From assembly GCA_022709905.1 (NCBI GenBank), contig JAKLHY010000009.1, positions 1 through 64,000 of the forward strand: a stretch of 64,000 nucleotides of DNA, in the 5' to 3' direction. The position numbers and the translations under genes are program-made. How positions within the stretch are numbered: position 1 is the first letter of the stretch; every line of letters starts with the position of its first letter. This DNA is from Verrucomicrobiota bacterium. GTDB taxonomy: Bacteria; Verrucomicrobiota; Verrucomicrobiia; Limisphaerales; UBA1319. A model generated the notes under the pieces. It was not told the origin of the DNA and did no database searches. It saw only the letters and a list, made by a program, of their open reading frames with translations. Shown piece by piece: positions 51,733-62,289 of the stretch.

Positions 51733-52074
51733 ATGAGTAACCAGACCAGGCGAGTGCCAACGAGGTTCAGGAAAGAAACCCGGTTCGAGGTGCCGATCGC
51801 GACCGTCCCGGTTCGGGGCGGAATGGAGCGCGACCTGGATGCCATGAAGGACCGGTTGACTCAGGAGCTGCTTCGGCAGACCGTAGATCCCCGTTTTCAT
51901 CCAGCCATTAAACAAGCGGTTAGAGATGCAGCGACTCTGGCGTGGTTAACGCCTGTTCCGCTCTTGGTTTTGCCGGTATTGGCCGAGGAAAAGGCCCGCG
52001 AAAGCACAGTCCAGGTTGAGCGACAATATCAAATCCGCGAGCAAACCCAGGGGATCATGGGCTTGGCCGCTTGA
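51733..52074 (+). CDS. Small hypothetical protein with a hydrophobic segment
   Basis: It is 113 residues from the ATG at 51733 (MSNQTRRVPTRFRKETRFEVPIATVPVRGG), preceded by AGAAAGG at suitable spacing. The middle has MKDRLTQELLRQTVDPRFHPAIKQAVRDAATLAWLTPVPLLVLPVLAEEKARE, with one moderately hydrophobic stretch (about residues 72-87), followed by a charged, glutamine-rich end. No family was recognised. It lies directly behind a terminator and converges with the sulfatase gene. Confidence 0.6.
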   Translation: MSNQTRRVPTRFRKETRFEVPIATVPVRGGMERDLDAMKDRLTQELLRQTVDPRFHPAIKQAVRDAATLAWLTPVPLLVLPVLAEEKARESTVQVERQYQIREQTQGIMGLAA

Positions 52075-52080
52075 AAAAAG

Positions 52081-53496
52081 TCAGGGTGTGACAAGTCCTG
52101 GAGGTCTTGCGCCGGCACCCTGGCGATGGACGGCATCGTCCCCCAGGTCGGTTCTGGTCTGTTCGGCGAGGGCTTCGAGGCGAGCCACTACCTGGGGATT
52201 GAGATCGGCGACGTTGGTGGTCTCGCCAATGTCCGCATCCAGGTTAAACAGCATTTTTGCGATTTGACCGATACGGTAGGTTCCCGGCTTTCCACCGGAA
52301 CCGGCTGGGTTTGGCTGGACGTAGGAATGGGGAAAGTGGAGTTTCCATGAACCACTGCGGACGGCCTGCAGGTGATTGCCCCAATAATAGAAAAACGCTT
52401 CATGCGGGCTGCGCGCGTTGGGTTGTTGTGCCATGAGAGGCCAGATGTTTTTGCCATCGACGACCCGATCGGCTGGGAGTTGGACTCCGGCGAGATAGGC
52501 AATGGTAGGAAGCAAGTCGATCGTGGCAGTGAGTTCGCGGCATAAGGCGCCCGGGGGGATCTTGCCGGGCCATCGCATGAGGCAAGGAACTCGCATACCG
52601 CCTTCGAAAGTGGTGCCTTTGCCTTCTCGAAGGGGGATAGCCGAACCGGCATGGTTGCCGTATAAGAGCCAGGGGCCATTATCGGAGGTGAAGACCACGA
52701 GGGTATGGTCGTCGAGGCGGTTTTTCCGCAAGGTTTGCAGGATCTGCCCGACTGACCAGTCAATTTCGTGGATGACATCTCCATAAAGACCTCGTGCTGA
52801 ATCTTTTGAGGGTTTTTTGCCTATAAAGAGTGGGACATGAGGCATGCTATGGGCGAGGTAAAGGAAAAAGGGGCGATTCTTGTTTTGCCGGATGAACTGG
52901 ATGGCTTTTTCGGTATAGCGTCGTGTCAGGAATCGTTGGTCTGGCATGAATTCCATGATCCGATTTCCTTCCAGGAGGGGCAGGGGAGGGTAGTTGGTTC
53001 CAGCCGTAGGATGATGGGGCCACATATCATTGGAGTATGGCAGGCCGAAATAATCGTCGAAACCGTGTTGCAGTGGGAGGAACTGCCGGTGATCTCCGAG
53101 ATGCCATTTCCCATAGATTGCCGTGGCGTATTCTTTTTGTTTGAGGAGTTCGGCGAGGGTGATTTCGGAGGCGCTGATGCCGGTCTTGGATCCGGGGCCC
53201 AGGGCGCCCTGGATGCCGATGCGGTTCGGATAGCACCCGGTGAGCAGAGCGGCACGAGAGGCCGAACAAACGGCCTGAGCCGCATAGAAACTGGAGAACC
53301 GGATTCCTTCCTCGGCGAGACGATCGAGATTCGGCGTCTCGAGGTCGGTGGCGCCGAAACAGCCGAGATCATGAAAACCGAGGTCATCGGCCAGGATGAT
53401 CACCACATTGGGCGGGGGCGACTCGGCGGCTATCCCGCAGATGAATGGGGAGATTAAAAGAAGGGATCCCAGGAGGATTCTGAGCGTCGGACGCAT
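52081..53496 (-). CDS. Secreted sulfatase (arylsulfatase family)
   Basis: It has 471 residues. A signal peptide (about 1-24) precedes NVVIILADDLGFHDLGCFG, which provides the metal-binding Asp pair. The formylglycine segment reads VCSASRAALLTG, with Cys77 as the residue converted to formylglycine; the usual proline of CxPxR is Ala79. SDNGPWLLYGNHAGSAIPLREGKGTTFEGG holds further metal and sulfate contacts. It would desulfate polysaccharides or glycolipids in the periplasm. The maturation enzyme is not in the window. Confidence 0.9.
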   Translation of the reverse strand: MRPTLRILLGSLLLISPFICGIAAESPPPNVVIILADDLGFHDLGCFGATDLETPNLDRLAEEGIRFSSFYAAQAVCSASRAALLTGCYPNRIGIQGALGPGSKTGISASEITLAELLKQKEYATAIYGKWHLGDHRQFLPLQHGFDDYFGLPYSNDMWPHHPTAGTNYPPLPLLEGNRIMEFMPDQRFLTRRYTEKAIQFIRQNKNRPFFLYLAHSMPHVPLFIGKKPSKDSARGLYGDVIHEIDWSVGQILQTLRKNRLDDHTLVVFTSDNGPWLLYGNHAGSAIPLREGKGTTFEGGMRVPCLMRWPGKIPPGALCRELTATIDLLPTIAYLAGVQLPADRVVDGKNIWPLMAQQPNARSPHEAFFYYWGNHLQAVRSGSWKLHFPHSYVQPNPAGSGGKPGTYRIGQIAKMLFNLDADIGETTNVADLNPQVVARLEALAEQTRTDLGDDAVHRQGAGARPPGLVTP

Positions 53497-53629
53497 ACCC
53501 CAAGTTTAATGAATTCGTAAAAAATAACCAGTCCGCTTTCGGGGCAAACGAGGCAACCATTTGACAGCGGTCCATGAAAGCGAGACTGTGGGTCAGAACA
53601 ATCCCTCGAAAGGATGGATTGGGTGGCAT

Positions 53630-54718
53630 ATGAATTTGTGGGATCAAGTATCAACCTGGGTTGAACGGCCCGATTTGGGGCTGAGTGTTCCGGGATCGAT
53701 GATGTTGATTTTGGGTGGGATCCTGATTCTGGCTGGCGTGGTTTGGTGGCCGCACAAAGGCCTGGTGGCTGTTTGGCGACAGCGGAAATCCAGGAACCTG
53801 CGTGTGGCCTGCGAGGACTCCCTGAAACGAATCTATAACGAGCAGGTGGAAGGACACCGCTCGACATTGACCAGTATCGCGGGAGGCTTGCAGGTTTCGA
53901 TCAGCCGGGCCGCAGAAATCCTGGGGGAAATGGAGAAGAAAAACCTGATCAGCTTTCAGAACGGGGCCTTGAGGCTGACTGGAGAGGGCCGACGGTATGC
54001 CTTGCACGTGATCCGGGCCCATCGGCTTTGGGAACGTTATCTGGCGGAGGAAACAGGCTTCGCCGAGAAGGAGTGGCATCAAAGGGCGGAGCGCATCGAG
54101 CACGACCTCACGCCGCAGCAGACGGACGTCCTGTATGCGAAGCTCAACAATCCATCGCACGATCCTCATGGGGATCCCATTCCCACGGCGGATGGCCAGA
54201 TGCAATCTGAGACAGGACAACTGCTGACCGCGCTCGAGGTGGATGGCGTGGGGAGGATCCTGCACCTGGAAGACGAGCCCCCCTCGATTTACTCGCAACT
54301 GGTGGCTCAAGGATTACGGCCGGGAATGGAGGTCCGGATTCTCGACAAAGGCGCCGATCATGTGAGGTTTTGGGCCGGAGGTGACGAGCACGTGCTGGCT
54401 ACTCTACTGGCCAACAGCGTCACGGTAGCTCCCTGTGCGGAATCGCAGGTGGACCAGGAGTTCACGGGCGCATCGCTGGCTCAGTTGTCCGTGGGATTGC
54501 AGGGCCAGGTGGTGGGATTGTCGCCCGCCTCCCGTGGGACCGATCGCAGGCGGTTGCTCGATCTGGGTTTTGTGCCCGGGGCGCTAGTGGAGGCGGAATT
54601 GGCCAGCCCGAACGGAGATCCCACCGCTTATCGCATTCGAGGCACCTTGATCGCCCTGCGTCGTGAACAAGCGAGCTTGATTCGGATCCAGGTTGTGGAG
54701 AAAACTCTGGTGGCATGA
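53630..54718 (+). CDS. Membrane-anchored DtxR-type regulator fused to FeoA
   Basis: It is 362 residues from the ATG at 53630 ([15 protein letters not shown]). One strong membrane segment ([18 protein letters not shown], about residues 23-40) comes first. A DtxR/MntR winged helix ([51 protein letters not shown]) and dimerisation region ([14 protein letters not shown]...[14 protein letters not shown]) follow, and then FeoA-like SH3 domains, the last being [16 protein letters not shown]...[13 protein letters not shown]. It overlaps feoB by 4 bp. It probably couples iron sensing to ferrous iron uptake. A membrane-tethered DtxR is unusual; a longer start at 53561 would not remove the helix. Confidence 0.8.
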   Translation: MNLWDQVSTWVERPDLGLSVPGSMMLILGGILILAGVVWWPHKGLVAVWRQRKSRNLRVACEDSLKRIYNEQVEGHRSTLTSIAGGLQVSISRAAEILGEMEKKNLISFQNGALRLTGEGRRYALHVIRAHRLWERYLAEETGFAEKEWHQRAERIEHDLTPQQTDVLYAKLNNPSHDPHGDPIPTADGQMQSETGQLLTALEVDGVGRILHLEDEPPSIYSQLVAQGLRPGMEVRILDKGADHVRFWAGGDEHVLATLLANSVTVAPCAESQVDQEFTGASLAQLSVGLQGQVVGLSPASRGTDRRRLLDLGFVPGALVEAELASPNGDPTAYRIRGTLIALRREQASLIRIQVVEKTLVA

Positions 54719-55542
54719 AAGATCCAGGCTCCACGGCACCCTCTCCCTCGGCCGCGTGCGAATCTTGCGCGGTCTATCGCGCGGCCAGTCTCAAGAAGCT
54801 CGGGGTCAACATGGAGGAACACGATTATATCGTGGCCCTGGCTGGAAATCCCAACACCGGCAAGAGCACCGTTTTCAATGCCTTGACAGGTTTGCGCCAG
54901 CACACCGGCAACTGGCCCGGCAAAACCGTAACCCGGGCCGAGGGCGCTTTTGAATTCGAGGGCAAACGCTATAAGATTGTGGATCTTCCCGGCACGTATT
55001 CCTTGCTTTCGACCAGTGTGGATGAGGAGGTCGCCCGCAATTTTCTTCTGTTCGGAAAACCGGATGTTGCGCTGGTCGTGGTGGACGCGACGCGTCTGGA
55101 GCGTAACCTTAACTTGGCCTTGCAGGTGATGGAGATCACCGATCGCGTCGTGTTGTGCGTGAACCTGATGGATGAAGCGCGACGGCACGGGATCCGAATT
55201 GACGACCGGGCGTTGGCCCGGGATCTGGGCGTGCCAGTTGTCCTGGCGTCCGCCCGCCAGGGGGAGGGCCTGCCCGAACTCTTGCAGGCCTTGAGCGGTG
55301 TGGCCACCGGCAGAATTATTTGCAGACCTTTCCGGCTTCAGGAAGAACCGGCCGCCATCCGGGACGTGCTGCACGAATTAGTCCAGGAAATCCACAAGGC
55401 CTATCCGCATCTGCCGAACGCAAGATGGGTGGCTTTGCGCCTGCTCGATGGAGACGAGCGCCTCGCCGAGGCGTTTCGAACGGGCGAACTCGGCGGACTC
55501 GACAGAGTGTCCGAGGTATCGCCGGCCACTGCAACCTTCTGA
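54715..55542 (+). CDS. feoB: FeoB GTPase part (split FeoB)
   Basis: It has 275 residues. The G domain has GNPNTGKST (G1), the switch I segment [20 protein letters not shown] (G3), NLMD (G4) and SARQGEGL (G5), all typical of FeoB. A CxxC appears early (ACESC). The guanine-nucleotide dissociation inhibitor region follows, and the frame stops at 55542 just where the membrane domain would begin. The membrane domain is encoded 13 bp downstream in another frame. This is either a natural split or a frameshift. Confidence 0.88.
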   Translation: MKDPGSTAPSPSAACESCAVYRAASLKKLGVNMEEHDYIVALAGNPNTGKSTVFNALTGLRQHTGNWPGKTVTRAEGAFEFEGKRYKIVDLPGTYSLLSTSVDEEVARNFLLFGKPDVALVVVDATRLERNLNLALQVMEITDRVVLCVNLMDEARRHGIRIDDRALARDLGVPVVLASARQGEGLPELLQALSGVATGRIICRPFRLQEEPAAIRDVLHELVQEIHKAYPHLPNARWVALRLLDGDERLAEAFRTGELGGLDRVSEVSPATATF

Positions 55543-55555
55543 TTTTCCAGCCTGC

Positions 55556-57004
55556 ATGCCCACCTCTTCTGAAAAACACGAAGGCAACTCCTCTGCGGAA
55601 CGCATCCTCGATCTGGCGCAATCCCTGCGTTGGAAGGTGGGCCAGGAGTTCCATGACAAGCTTGTGGAGGCCCTCTATGCCGAGGCCTCGAGGATCGCGC
55701 AACGGGCCGTCATCCTGCCAGGGCAAGGCCAGCGCTGGGACTGGGATCGGGCGGTGGACCGTTTGGTCACGAGTCGGCTCTGGGGATTTCCGATCATGTT
55801 TCTGCTCTTTGCCCTGATGTTTTGGCTGACCATCAGTGGCGCGAATGTTCCCTCGGGATGGCTGTCGCAAATCCTGGTGGATGGCATCCAGCCCTGGCTA
55901 TGGTCCCTGGCAACAGCCCTGGCGGTGCCCCGCTGGCTTGGAGGCGTATTGATTGACGGGGTCTATCTGGCCACCGCATGGGTGGTCAGCGTCATGTTGC
56001 CGCCCATGGCCATTTTCTTTCCCTTGTTCACCCTGCTGGAGGATCTGGGATACCTTCCCCGGATCGCGTTTAATCTGGATTATCTGTTCAAGAAAGCGGG
56101 CGCCCATGGAAAACAAGCAATGAGCATGATGATGGGTTTCGGCTGTAACGCCGCCGGGGTGGTTGCCGCGCGGATCATTGATAGTCCCCGAGAGCGGTTG
56201 ATTGCTGTCATCACCAATAATTTTTCGCTCTGCAATGGGCGCTGGCCCACCCAGATTCTCATGGCAACCTTGTTTCTGGGCGTCTTGGTTCCCCCTCATC
56301 TGGCCGGCATCATCTCGGCTGCCGCTGTCATTGCGGTGGCGTTGTTGGGGGTGTTTCTGGCCTTCGCCGTTTCCTGGTTGCTGTCCCGCACCGTGTTGCG
56401 GGGCGAGGTATCGACGTTCAGCCTGGAACTGCCCCCCTACCGTCCTCCCCGGCTCTTACAGACCCTGTACACGTCCCTGGTCGACCGCACCCTTTTTGTG
56501 TTGTGGCGGGCGATCGTGTTTGCCGCCCCGGCAGGCGCCGTGATCTGGCTGGTGGCCAATGTCAAAATCGGTGACTCGAGCCTGGCCGAACACCTGATCC
56601 GGATGTTGAATCCGATGGGAATGCTCATGGGGCTGAACGGCGTGGTGCTGCTCGCCTACGTGATTGCGATTCCGGCCAATGAGATTGTCATTCCCACCGT
56701 TCTGATGCTGACTGTCCTGTCTCAAGGCCTCCAAGGGGTGGGAGGCGGAGCGGGGGTGATGTTTGAAACGGACTCGGCGCGCGCCACTTTCGACATCCTT
56801 CAAGCGGGCGGTTGGACCCTCTTAACGGCGGTCAACCTCATGCTCTTCAGCCTGCTGCATAATCCTTGCAGCACAACAATATACACCATCTACAAGGAGA
56901 CCGGCAGTGTCAGGTGGACGGCCGTCGCCACGTTGTTGCCCCTGTTGCTGGGCATCGGGGCCACGGTTACGCTCGCCTTCATCTGGCGGTTGTTCGCGGG
57001 CTGA
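55556..57004 (+). CDS. feoB: FeoB membrane permease part (split FeoB)
   Basis: It is 482 residues from the ATG at 55556. After a helical linker ([30 protein letters not shown]) it has the two Gate segments and nucleoside-recognition-like repeats of Feo[61 protein letters not shown] and [15 protein letters not shown]. It is the ferrous iron permease. It must work with the GTPase encoded just upstream. A ribosome-binding site before the ATG is weak. Confidence 0.87.
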   Translation: MPTSSEKHEGNSSAERILDLAQSLRWKVGQEFHDKLVEALYAEASRIAQRAVILPGQGQRWDWDRAVDRLVTSRLWGFPIMFLLFALMFWLTISGANVPSGWLSQILVDGIQPWLWSLATALAVPRWLGGVLIDGVYLATAWVVSVMLPPMAIFFPLFTLLEDLGYLPRIAFNLDYLFKKAGAHGKQAMSMMMGFGCNAAGVVAARIIDSPRERLIAVITNNFSLCNGRWPTQILMATLFLGVLVPPHLAGIISAAAVIAVALLGVFLAFAVSWLLSRTVLRGEVSTFSLELPPYRPPRLLQTLYTSLVDRTLFVLWRAIVFAAPAGAVIWLVANVKIGDSSLAEHLIRMLNPMGMLMGLNGVVLLAYVIAIPANEIVIPTVLMLTVLSQGLQGVGGGAGVMFETDSARATFDILQAGGWTLLTAVNLMLFSLLHNPCSTTIYTIYKETGSVRWTAVATLLPLLLGIGATVTLAFIWRLFAG

Positions 57005-57072
57005 CCACACAACAAGTTAAGATTTCAGATTTGGGATTTGAGATCAACTGAAGGGTCACGGTTCACGGGAGG

Positions 57073-60000
57073 TCAGCTTGTTTGGGATTGACCGAGGCAT
57101 TGATGGATTTTCGCGAGCAATTCAGGAGGCTGGAAAGGTTTGAGGAGCACCTGCGTGTCGAAGCTGGATTGACCTTGAAACGGCTCGAGTTCCTGGGGGT
57201 AGCCGCTGGCGAAGATTACTTTCAGAGACGGTTTTTGGGTGAGCAATTGCCGGGCCAGATCGGGACCGGACAATCCCTCGGGCATGATAATATCGGTGAG
57301 GAGAAGATTGATCTTATCTCGCCAGACAGCCCAAATCTGAAGGGCTTCGATTCCAGAGCCGGCCTCCAGAACCTGGTAGCCTTGCCTGCGGAGGAGAGTT
57401 CGAACCAGGAATCTCAACGGTTCCTCGTCTTCGACGACGAGGATGGTGGTGGTTTGGGCCGGGTCAGCGGCGGCGGTCAAATCGGGTTTGGCCTGTGGGG
57501 GGGGCGGCGGTTCCTGTTCGCAGGCGGGCAGGAAGACCTCGAAGGTGGAGCCTTCACCCGGTTGACTGGAGACCTCCAACCAGCCTTGGTGTTGTTTGAT
57601 GATTCCGAAAACGATCGCCAATCCCAGCCCGGTGCCTTTGCCCGATCCCTTGGTCGAGAAAAAGGGTTCGAACAAATGCTGCTGCACGGCTTCATCCATG
57701 CCGCACCCGGCGTCGGCAACGCAGACACAGACGAATTGTTGGGCGGTATGCTCGCGCGGGGCTTTGGGGGAGAGGCTGGCTCGTGATCGGGATTCGGTGG
57801 AGATCTTGATGTGACCGCCATTCGGCATGGCATCACGCGCATTGACCAGGAGGTTGATCAGCACCTGTTCCATCAGCCCCCGATCGCCTTGGATATCGGG
57901 CAGGTTTGGGGTGCAAGCCACGTCCACCGTCACGGTTTCTCCCAGGAGCTTGCCCAGGATGCCGGTGAGTTGCTGAATGAGTTCGTTGAGATTTAGCCGG
58001 GCCAGACGGTGAGGTTGTTTCTGGCTGAAAGCGAGCAACTGCTGGGTCAGGCGCGAAGCTCGCCCGGTGGCCATCGCCACCTGCTGCAAGGATTCCACCA
58101 TGTCCGGGCTGAGGGGGTCTTCGGCCAGCATCAAATCGACATGGCCCTGGATAATGGTGAGGATATTGTTGAAATCATGGGCGACCCCGGACGAGAGCTG
58201 GCCGATAAACTCGATTTTCTGGGCTTGGCGCAGCTGGAATTCCAGGCTCATGCGTTCCGTCAAGTCGGTCAGGAACGCGACGGTGGCCGGCCCGTCGGTG
58301 AGTTCCGTGTGTGTCAGTTCGAGGTATAGGGGAAATGGGGAGCCGTCGGCCCGCAGCCCGGTCAATTCGCCCGCTCCGAGCGCATCCTCCTCGGACACGG
58401 TCCTGCGCAGCCAGGCGCCAACTCTTTCCCGGTGTTGGGGGCCCAGGAACTCGTCGAAGGCAGCGGGAGGGATGCTCTTCCAGGGTTCGCCGCCGAACAT
58501 ACGGCCGCAAGCGGGATTGGCCAAGACGACGTGGCCCTCTCGCAGGATCATGATGCCGACGGGGGAGGAATCGAACAATCGCCGGAAGCGTTCTTCGCTT
58601 TGGCGCAGGGCTTGTTCGGTTCGTTGGCGGGCGGCCAGGGCCCAGGCGTTCTCGAGGGCGATTGCGGCGCTGGCGGCCAAGCCTTGGAGCATGGCGATAT
58701 CATGGTCGTCAAATGGGCGACGCCCGACAGTGTTGTGCAGCTCGATACAGCCCAGAAGTTCGCCATGACGATTCAGAAGCGGCACGCACGCCAAATTATC
58801 CAAGGCCAGTTCCTGGCGCAGCGATTTGGAGACCACGTCGTCCTGGGCAGCCTGATTGGCATAATAGGGGAGGGGCGATTGTATGATGTGGCCTGCGACG
58901 CCCTGGCCCCGATTAAATCTGAATTGCACCGGACGCCATTCGTCATGCCGGTTGTACTCCGAGAAAATCATCTCATCGTCAACAAGCAGACCGGCCATGC
59001 CGGCTGTGGCATCCACCAGGGCCATCGCGGATGACACCATGGTTCGGAGGATGACCGGCACTTCAAGCACGGTATTCACCTGCTGGCTGGCTTTGGCCAG
59101 GGCCTCAAGCTGACGTTCTTGCCGAAGCAACGCTTGTTCAGCGTGCTTCGAATCTGTGATATCCCGGACGACTGCGATGATCTGCTTTTCCCGCAGGGGC
59201 AAAAGACGAGCCTCGAATCGGCGAAGGCCGTTGCGCAGGGGCAGTTCGTATTCAACCCGTGTCAATAATCCCGTTTTTCTGACTTTGAGAATGGCCTGAA
59301 AAATCTGCAAGCTCACGTCGGGAGGGAGAACCGCCTGCATGCGCTGACCCAGAAATGCCTCCGGCGGCAGATAGAGGTCCGAAGGTTTTGGAGCGTGGTA
59401 ATCCAGAATGGTGCCGTCGGCGTCCAGCCGGAAGTAGATATCCGGCAGGGCATTGAAAATGGCCTGCAACTCGGAGGTTGTTTGGCGCAGTCGTTCCTCG
59501 GATCGTTGTCGAGCGGTGATGTCTTGCGCCGCGCCGTAAACCCTGACCACCCGGTTCTGTTGCTCGTCCCAGATGGGATGCGCGTAATGCCGCATCCACC
59601 GCACCTCGCCGCTCAGGAGCAAGATCCTGAATTCCACATTGTCGAATTGGCCTGCCAGAACCTTCTGGGCATAACGGCGGGCGATGGGCAGATCCTCCGG
59701 ATACACCCATTTCGACCAGTCCTTGTGGCTGCGCATGGTTTCGGAGTGACCCCCAAGAATTCGCTTGAATGCCTCCGTGACCCACTCGACCACAATCTGG
59801 CCGTCCATTTCCACCCGGCAGGCGAAGGCGCAATCCGACGTGAGCTCGGAGACCATGCGATAACGTTCCTCGGACTGCCGCAACTGATCCAGGGTGACCT
59901 CGAATTCGCCGCGAAATTTTGCCTTGGCGAGGCTTTCCTCCATGGCTTGGGGAAGACGGTGCCATTGAGGTTTGACGAGATAATCGCTCAGACCGAGCTT

Positions 60001-60291
60001 CATGCCTTTGACCGCCATTTCGACATCCTCAACCCCGGCCAGCATCAGGACGGGACGATGAGGCATCCGCTCCCGTGCCGCCCGCAAAACCTCGAACCCG
60101 TCTCCCCACCCGAGGCGTTGGGCGGTCAAAACCACCTCAATCCCCGCCATTCTCAAGGTCGACTCCAACTCTTGTCGAGTCGCAGCTTCGACGGCCTCGA
60201 TATGACTGAAGGCCTGGCGGACGATGCTCAGGATCAAATCGCGCTCAGCCTGGTTATCATCGACCAGGAGGAATTTCATGGGTTCAATCAA
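57073..60291 (-). CDS. Hybrid sensor kinase: REC-PAS-PAS-GAF-PAS-HisKA-HATPase-REC
   Basis: The 1072-residue soluble protein (or 1068 from the ATG at 60279, MKFLLVDDNQ) starts with a receiver-like domain lacking a standard DxxMP aspartate (VVLTAQRLGWGDG). Three PAS domains and a GAF domain (around 405-560) follow. HisKA has SSGVAHDFNNILTIIQGHVDLM, HATPase has NLLVNARDAMPNGG and FEPFFSTKGSGKGTGLGLAIVFGI, and a C-terminal receiver has LLLTDIIMPEGLSGPD. It resembles the blue-light or multi-input hybrid kinases common in this phylum. No partner regulator is adjacent. Confidence 0.9.
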   Translation of the reverse strand: MIEPMKFLLVDDNQAERDLILSIVRQAFSHIEAVEAATRQELESTLRMAGIEVVLTAQRLGWGDGFEVLRAARERMPHRPVLMLAGVEDVEMAVKGMKLGLSDYLVKPQWHRLPQAMEESLAKAKFRGEFEVTLDQLRQSEERYRMVSELTSDCAFACRVEMDGQIVVEWVTEAFKRILGGHSETMRSHKDWSKWVYPEDLPIARRYAQKVLAGQFDNVEFRILLLSGEVRWMRHYAHPIWDEQQNRVVRVYGAAQDITARQRSEERLRQTTSELQAIFNALPDIYFRLDADGTILDYHAPKPSDLYLPPEAFLGQRMQAVLPPDVSLQIFQAILKVRKTGLLTRVEYELPLRNGLRRFEARLLPLREKQIIAVVRDITDSKHAEQALLRQERQLEALAKASQQVNTVLEVPVILRTMVSSAMALVDATAGMAGLLVDDEMIFSEYNRHDEWRPVQFRFNRGQGVAGHIIQSPLPYYANQAAQDDVVSKSLRQELALDNLACVPLLNRHGELLGCIELHNTVGRRPFDDHDIAMLQGLAASAAIALENAWALAARQRTEQALRQSEERFRRLFDSSPVGIMILREGHVVLANPACGRMFGGEPWKSIPPAAFDEFLGPQHRERVGAWLRRTVSEEDALGAGELTGLRADGSPFPLYLELTHTELTDGPATVAFLTDLTERMSLEFQLRQAQKIEFIGQLSSGVAHDFNNILTIIQGHVDLMLAEDPLSPDMVESLQQVAMATGRASRLTQQLLAFSQKQPHRLARLNLNELIQQLTGILGKLLGETVTVDVACTPNLPDIQGDRGLMEQVLINLLVNARDAMPNGGHIKISTESRSRASLSPKAPREHTAQQFVCVCVADAGCGMDEAVQQHLFEPFFSTKGSGKGTGLGLAIVFGIIKQHQGWLEVSSQPGEGSTFEVFLPACEQEPPPPPQAKPDLTAAADPAQTTTILVVEDEEPLRFLVRTLLRRQGYQVLEAGSGIEALQIWAVWRDKINLLLTDIIMPEGLSGPDLARQLLTQKPSLKVIFASGYPQELEPFQGQSSFDTQVLLKPFQPPELLAKIHQCLGQSQTS

Positions 60292-60506
60292 GCGGAAGGC
60301 ACATCTTTCAAACCTTCGCGATCAACGCGTTTTATATCGGCCGGCTCCGCGGGAACTGTAGCGGTTTTTATTTCATTTTCAGCGGGTTTGCCCGGGCTGT
60401 TCCCGGCCAAATCCGGTAGGCGCGATCCTTGCCCTCCGGCCAAGATCTTCGTCAACAAAACCAGCCTATCTTGCCGGTTGATCCGCAAATGGCAGCGTGG
60501 CCGGGA

Positions 60507-60896
60507 TCAGGCGGAAACCAGAATCATATTGGCATATTGAATGGTATCGCCGGTGCGAATCAGGCCAATGGCGGTTGGGACCCGTTTCTTGAATTCGACG
60601 TGCGGTTCGAATCCCAGTGGCACGCCACGGCAGGCTCGACGAAACTGAGCCCGAATCCGACGATCATTCTCAGCCAGAAACTCCCGGGCCATGTGGATCT
60701 GGCCAATTCGGAAATTCAACCGGACAGCGTTCAAGACCTGAAGCACCGTTGGAATGTCATCGACCAGGGATAGATCAACGGTTTCAATTTGCGGCCAGTA
60801 AGGGAATCCCCGATCCGCGATGACGAGGAGATTTGTATGGCGAACCCGGCTTAACAGGGAATGGATCGCCGGATTAAGAATGCCGTGGATTATCAT
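60507..60896 (-). CDS. RbsD/FucU-family sugar mutarotase-like protein
   Basis: It has 129 residues. His20 (SRVRHTNLLVIADRG) and Asp28 occupy the positions of the catalytic His20 and Asp28 of RbsD, and the C-terminal YANMILVSA matches the family end, where a Tyr closes the sugar pocket. RbsD proteins interconvert pyranose and furanose forms of ribose or anomers of fucose. No sugar transporter or kinase gene is nearby, so the substrate is open. Confidence 0.85.
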   Translation of the reverse strand: MIIHGILNPAIHSLLSRVRHTNLLVIADRGFPYWPQIETVDLSLVDDIPTVLQVLNAVRLNFRIGQIHMAREFLAENDRRIRAQFRRACRGVPLGFEPHVEFKKRVPTAIGLIRTGDTIQYANMILVSA

Positions 60897-61067
60897 AGGC
60901 TTTGCAGCTCCGGTCCTGCTGGATTTTGACCGGTTATGTCCGGCAGGTTGCTCAAGGCCACTTTAGCCAATCCCCGACGAAGCGCAATCCTCTTCTCTGA
61001 GCAGCAACCGCGCAAAATCCGACCTCGGGCGCATGGCGCCGTCGATTCGCTCAAGAAAGGAGAGGTG

Positions 61068-62048
61068 TTATTGGGAGGGCGGAATGACGTTGCCGGGTGC
61101 GGGCAGTTGGGCCAGTTTGACTCCTTCCCGGCGCCACAAGGTGGCTTCAACCTTCGGGACGTATTGTTGCGTTTCAGCGGGCAGATGGCGGGCGATCCGA
61201 TCAAACGAGCGAGCCTTATGGCGTTGAAGGAGTTGGCGCACGCGGGTTTCCCCGGCATTGTAGGCGGCCAGGCTGAGAGGCCAATCGCTGAACTTCCCGT
61301 GCAAATATCGGAGGTACTTTGCCGCCGCGCCGGCGTTCTTTTCGGGAAGCAGACGCTCGTCTTCGGGTTCAAGAGCCAGTCCGAGATGACGGGCGGTTAT
61401 CGGCCGCAGTTGGTAGAGACCGACGGCATCGGCCGGACTTCGGGCCTGGGGATTAAACGAAGACTCCACTTCGGCCAGCCAGACGAGTTCTTTGGGAACC
61501 TTTTCTCCGGCGAAGATCGTCTTGAGGCGACCGACAAAATCCCGGGCGCCCGGGGGGCTTGGTTTTCGTTGAAGCTCCTTTTGCCAGATTCGGCGCTGAT
61601 ACTCCGGGGTGGGATTGGGCCACGGGATCTCCGTTTGACCGACCGTGGGTTTGGGTGGAGTCAGCGTGAGCCGGTATTGTTCGGCGGCATCGAAATAGTC
61701 CAGGCGGGTGCGGAGCCAGACCGCGTAAGGCAAGGTCTCTTCATAGCTCTCGAGGAGGGGGAGTATGGCGGCAATTCCGCGCTTGAGAGGGGCCAGGTCC
61801 GCGACACACTCGCCTTCAAAACGTTCTTGCAGATCGTGGAAGAGTTTTTGCACCCTTTCCTGGTCCACTTCCGCCAATCGTTCCAAAATCGATTCATCGA
61901 GGTTTTCCCGGATCCAGTCTTCTCCGGCCTGCCAGAGGTTCTCCAGGGTGACTTCCTGTTCCTGAGCCCTTGAATCGATGCGTCCCCCGATTGCCAGCCA
62001 GACCAGGATCACGATCTTCAGGGCACTCCCCAAGGGTATTCGGCTCAT
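61068..62048 (-). CDS. Lytic transglycosylase (SLT family)
   Basis: It is 326 residues from the ATG at 62048 (MSRIPLGSALKIVILVWLAIGGRIDSRAQ, signal peptide). A helical region (about 30-190) precedes the SLT domain: ELVWLAEVESSFNPQARSPADAVGLYQLRPITARHLGL contains the catalytic Glu (EVES), and PLSLAAYNAGETRVRQLL and YVPKVEA are the other conserved segments. It cleaves the MurNAc-GlcNAc link of peptidoglycan in the periplasm. No LysM repeat is present, unlike E. coli MltD. Confidence 0.9.
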   Translation of the reverse strand: MSRIPLGSALKIVILVWLAIGGRIDSRAQEQEVTLENLWQAGEDWIRENLDESILERLAEVDQERVQKLFHDLQERFEGECVADLAPLKRGIAAILPLLESYEETLPYAVWLRTRLDYFDAAEQYRLTLTPPKPTVGQTEIPWPNPTPEYQRRIWQKELQRKPSPPGARDFVGRLKTIFAGEKVPKELVWLAEVESSFNPQARSPADAVGLYQLRPITARHLGLALEPEDERLLPEKNAGAAAKYLRYLHGKFSDWPLSLAAYNAGETRVRQLLQRHKARSFDRIARHLPAETQQYVPKVEATLWRREGVKLAQLPAPGNVIPPSQ

Positions 62049-62289
62049 ATCTTGCGCGGGATTGCGGGTTGTTTGTTGAATAGACCTGCGCCGGAACCCG
62101 CGCATTCAAATTTCCTGGAACCATCGACCCGGCAATGGGAAACCGGTTTGCGAATCAGAGGCCGTTCCTTGACGGGATTTGGAACGGGCCCCGGGATTAC
62201 GGCGCTTGAGGCGATGTGGATTTGTGCGGATCGTTTCCGCCGGGCCCGCTCGACAAGCCTCCTCGAGGATGGCAAGTTACCGGCGATGT

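Noticed and set aside
59395..60540. Plus-strand frame of 381 residues opposite the hybrid kinase
   Set aside because: Antisense of well-conserved PAS and receiver domains; no family match recognised.
60893..61372. Minus-strand frame of 159 residues overlapping the lytic transglycosylase
   Set aside because: It is another frame of the transglycosylase gene, with Pro/Arg/Ser-rich composition typical of a shifted frame.
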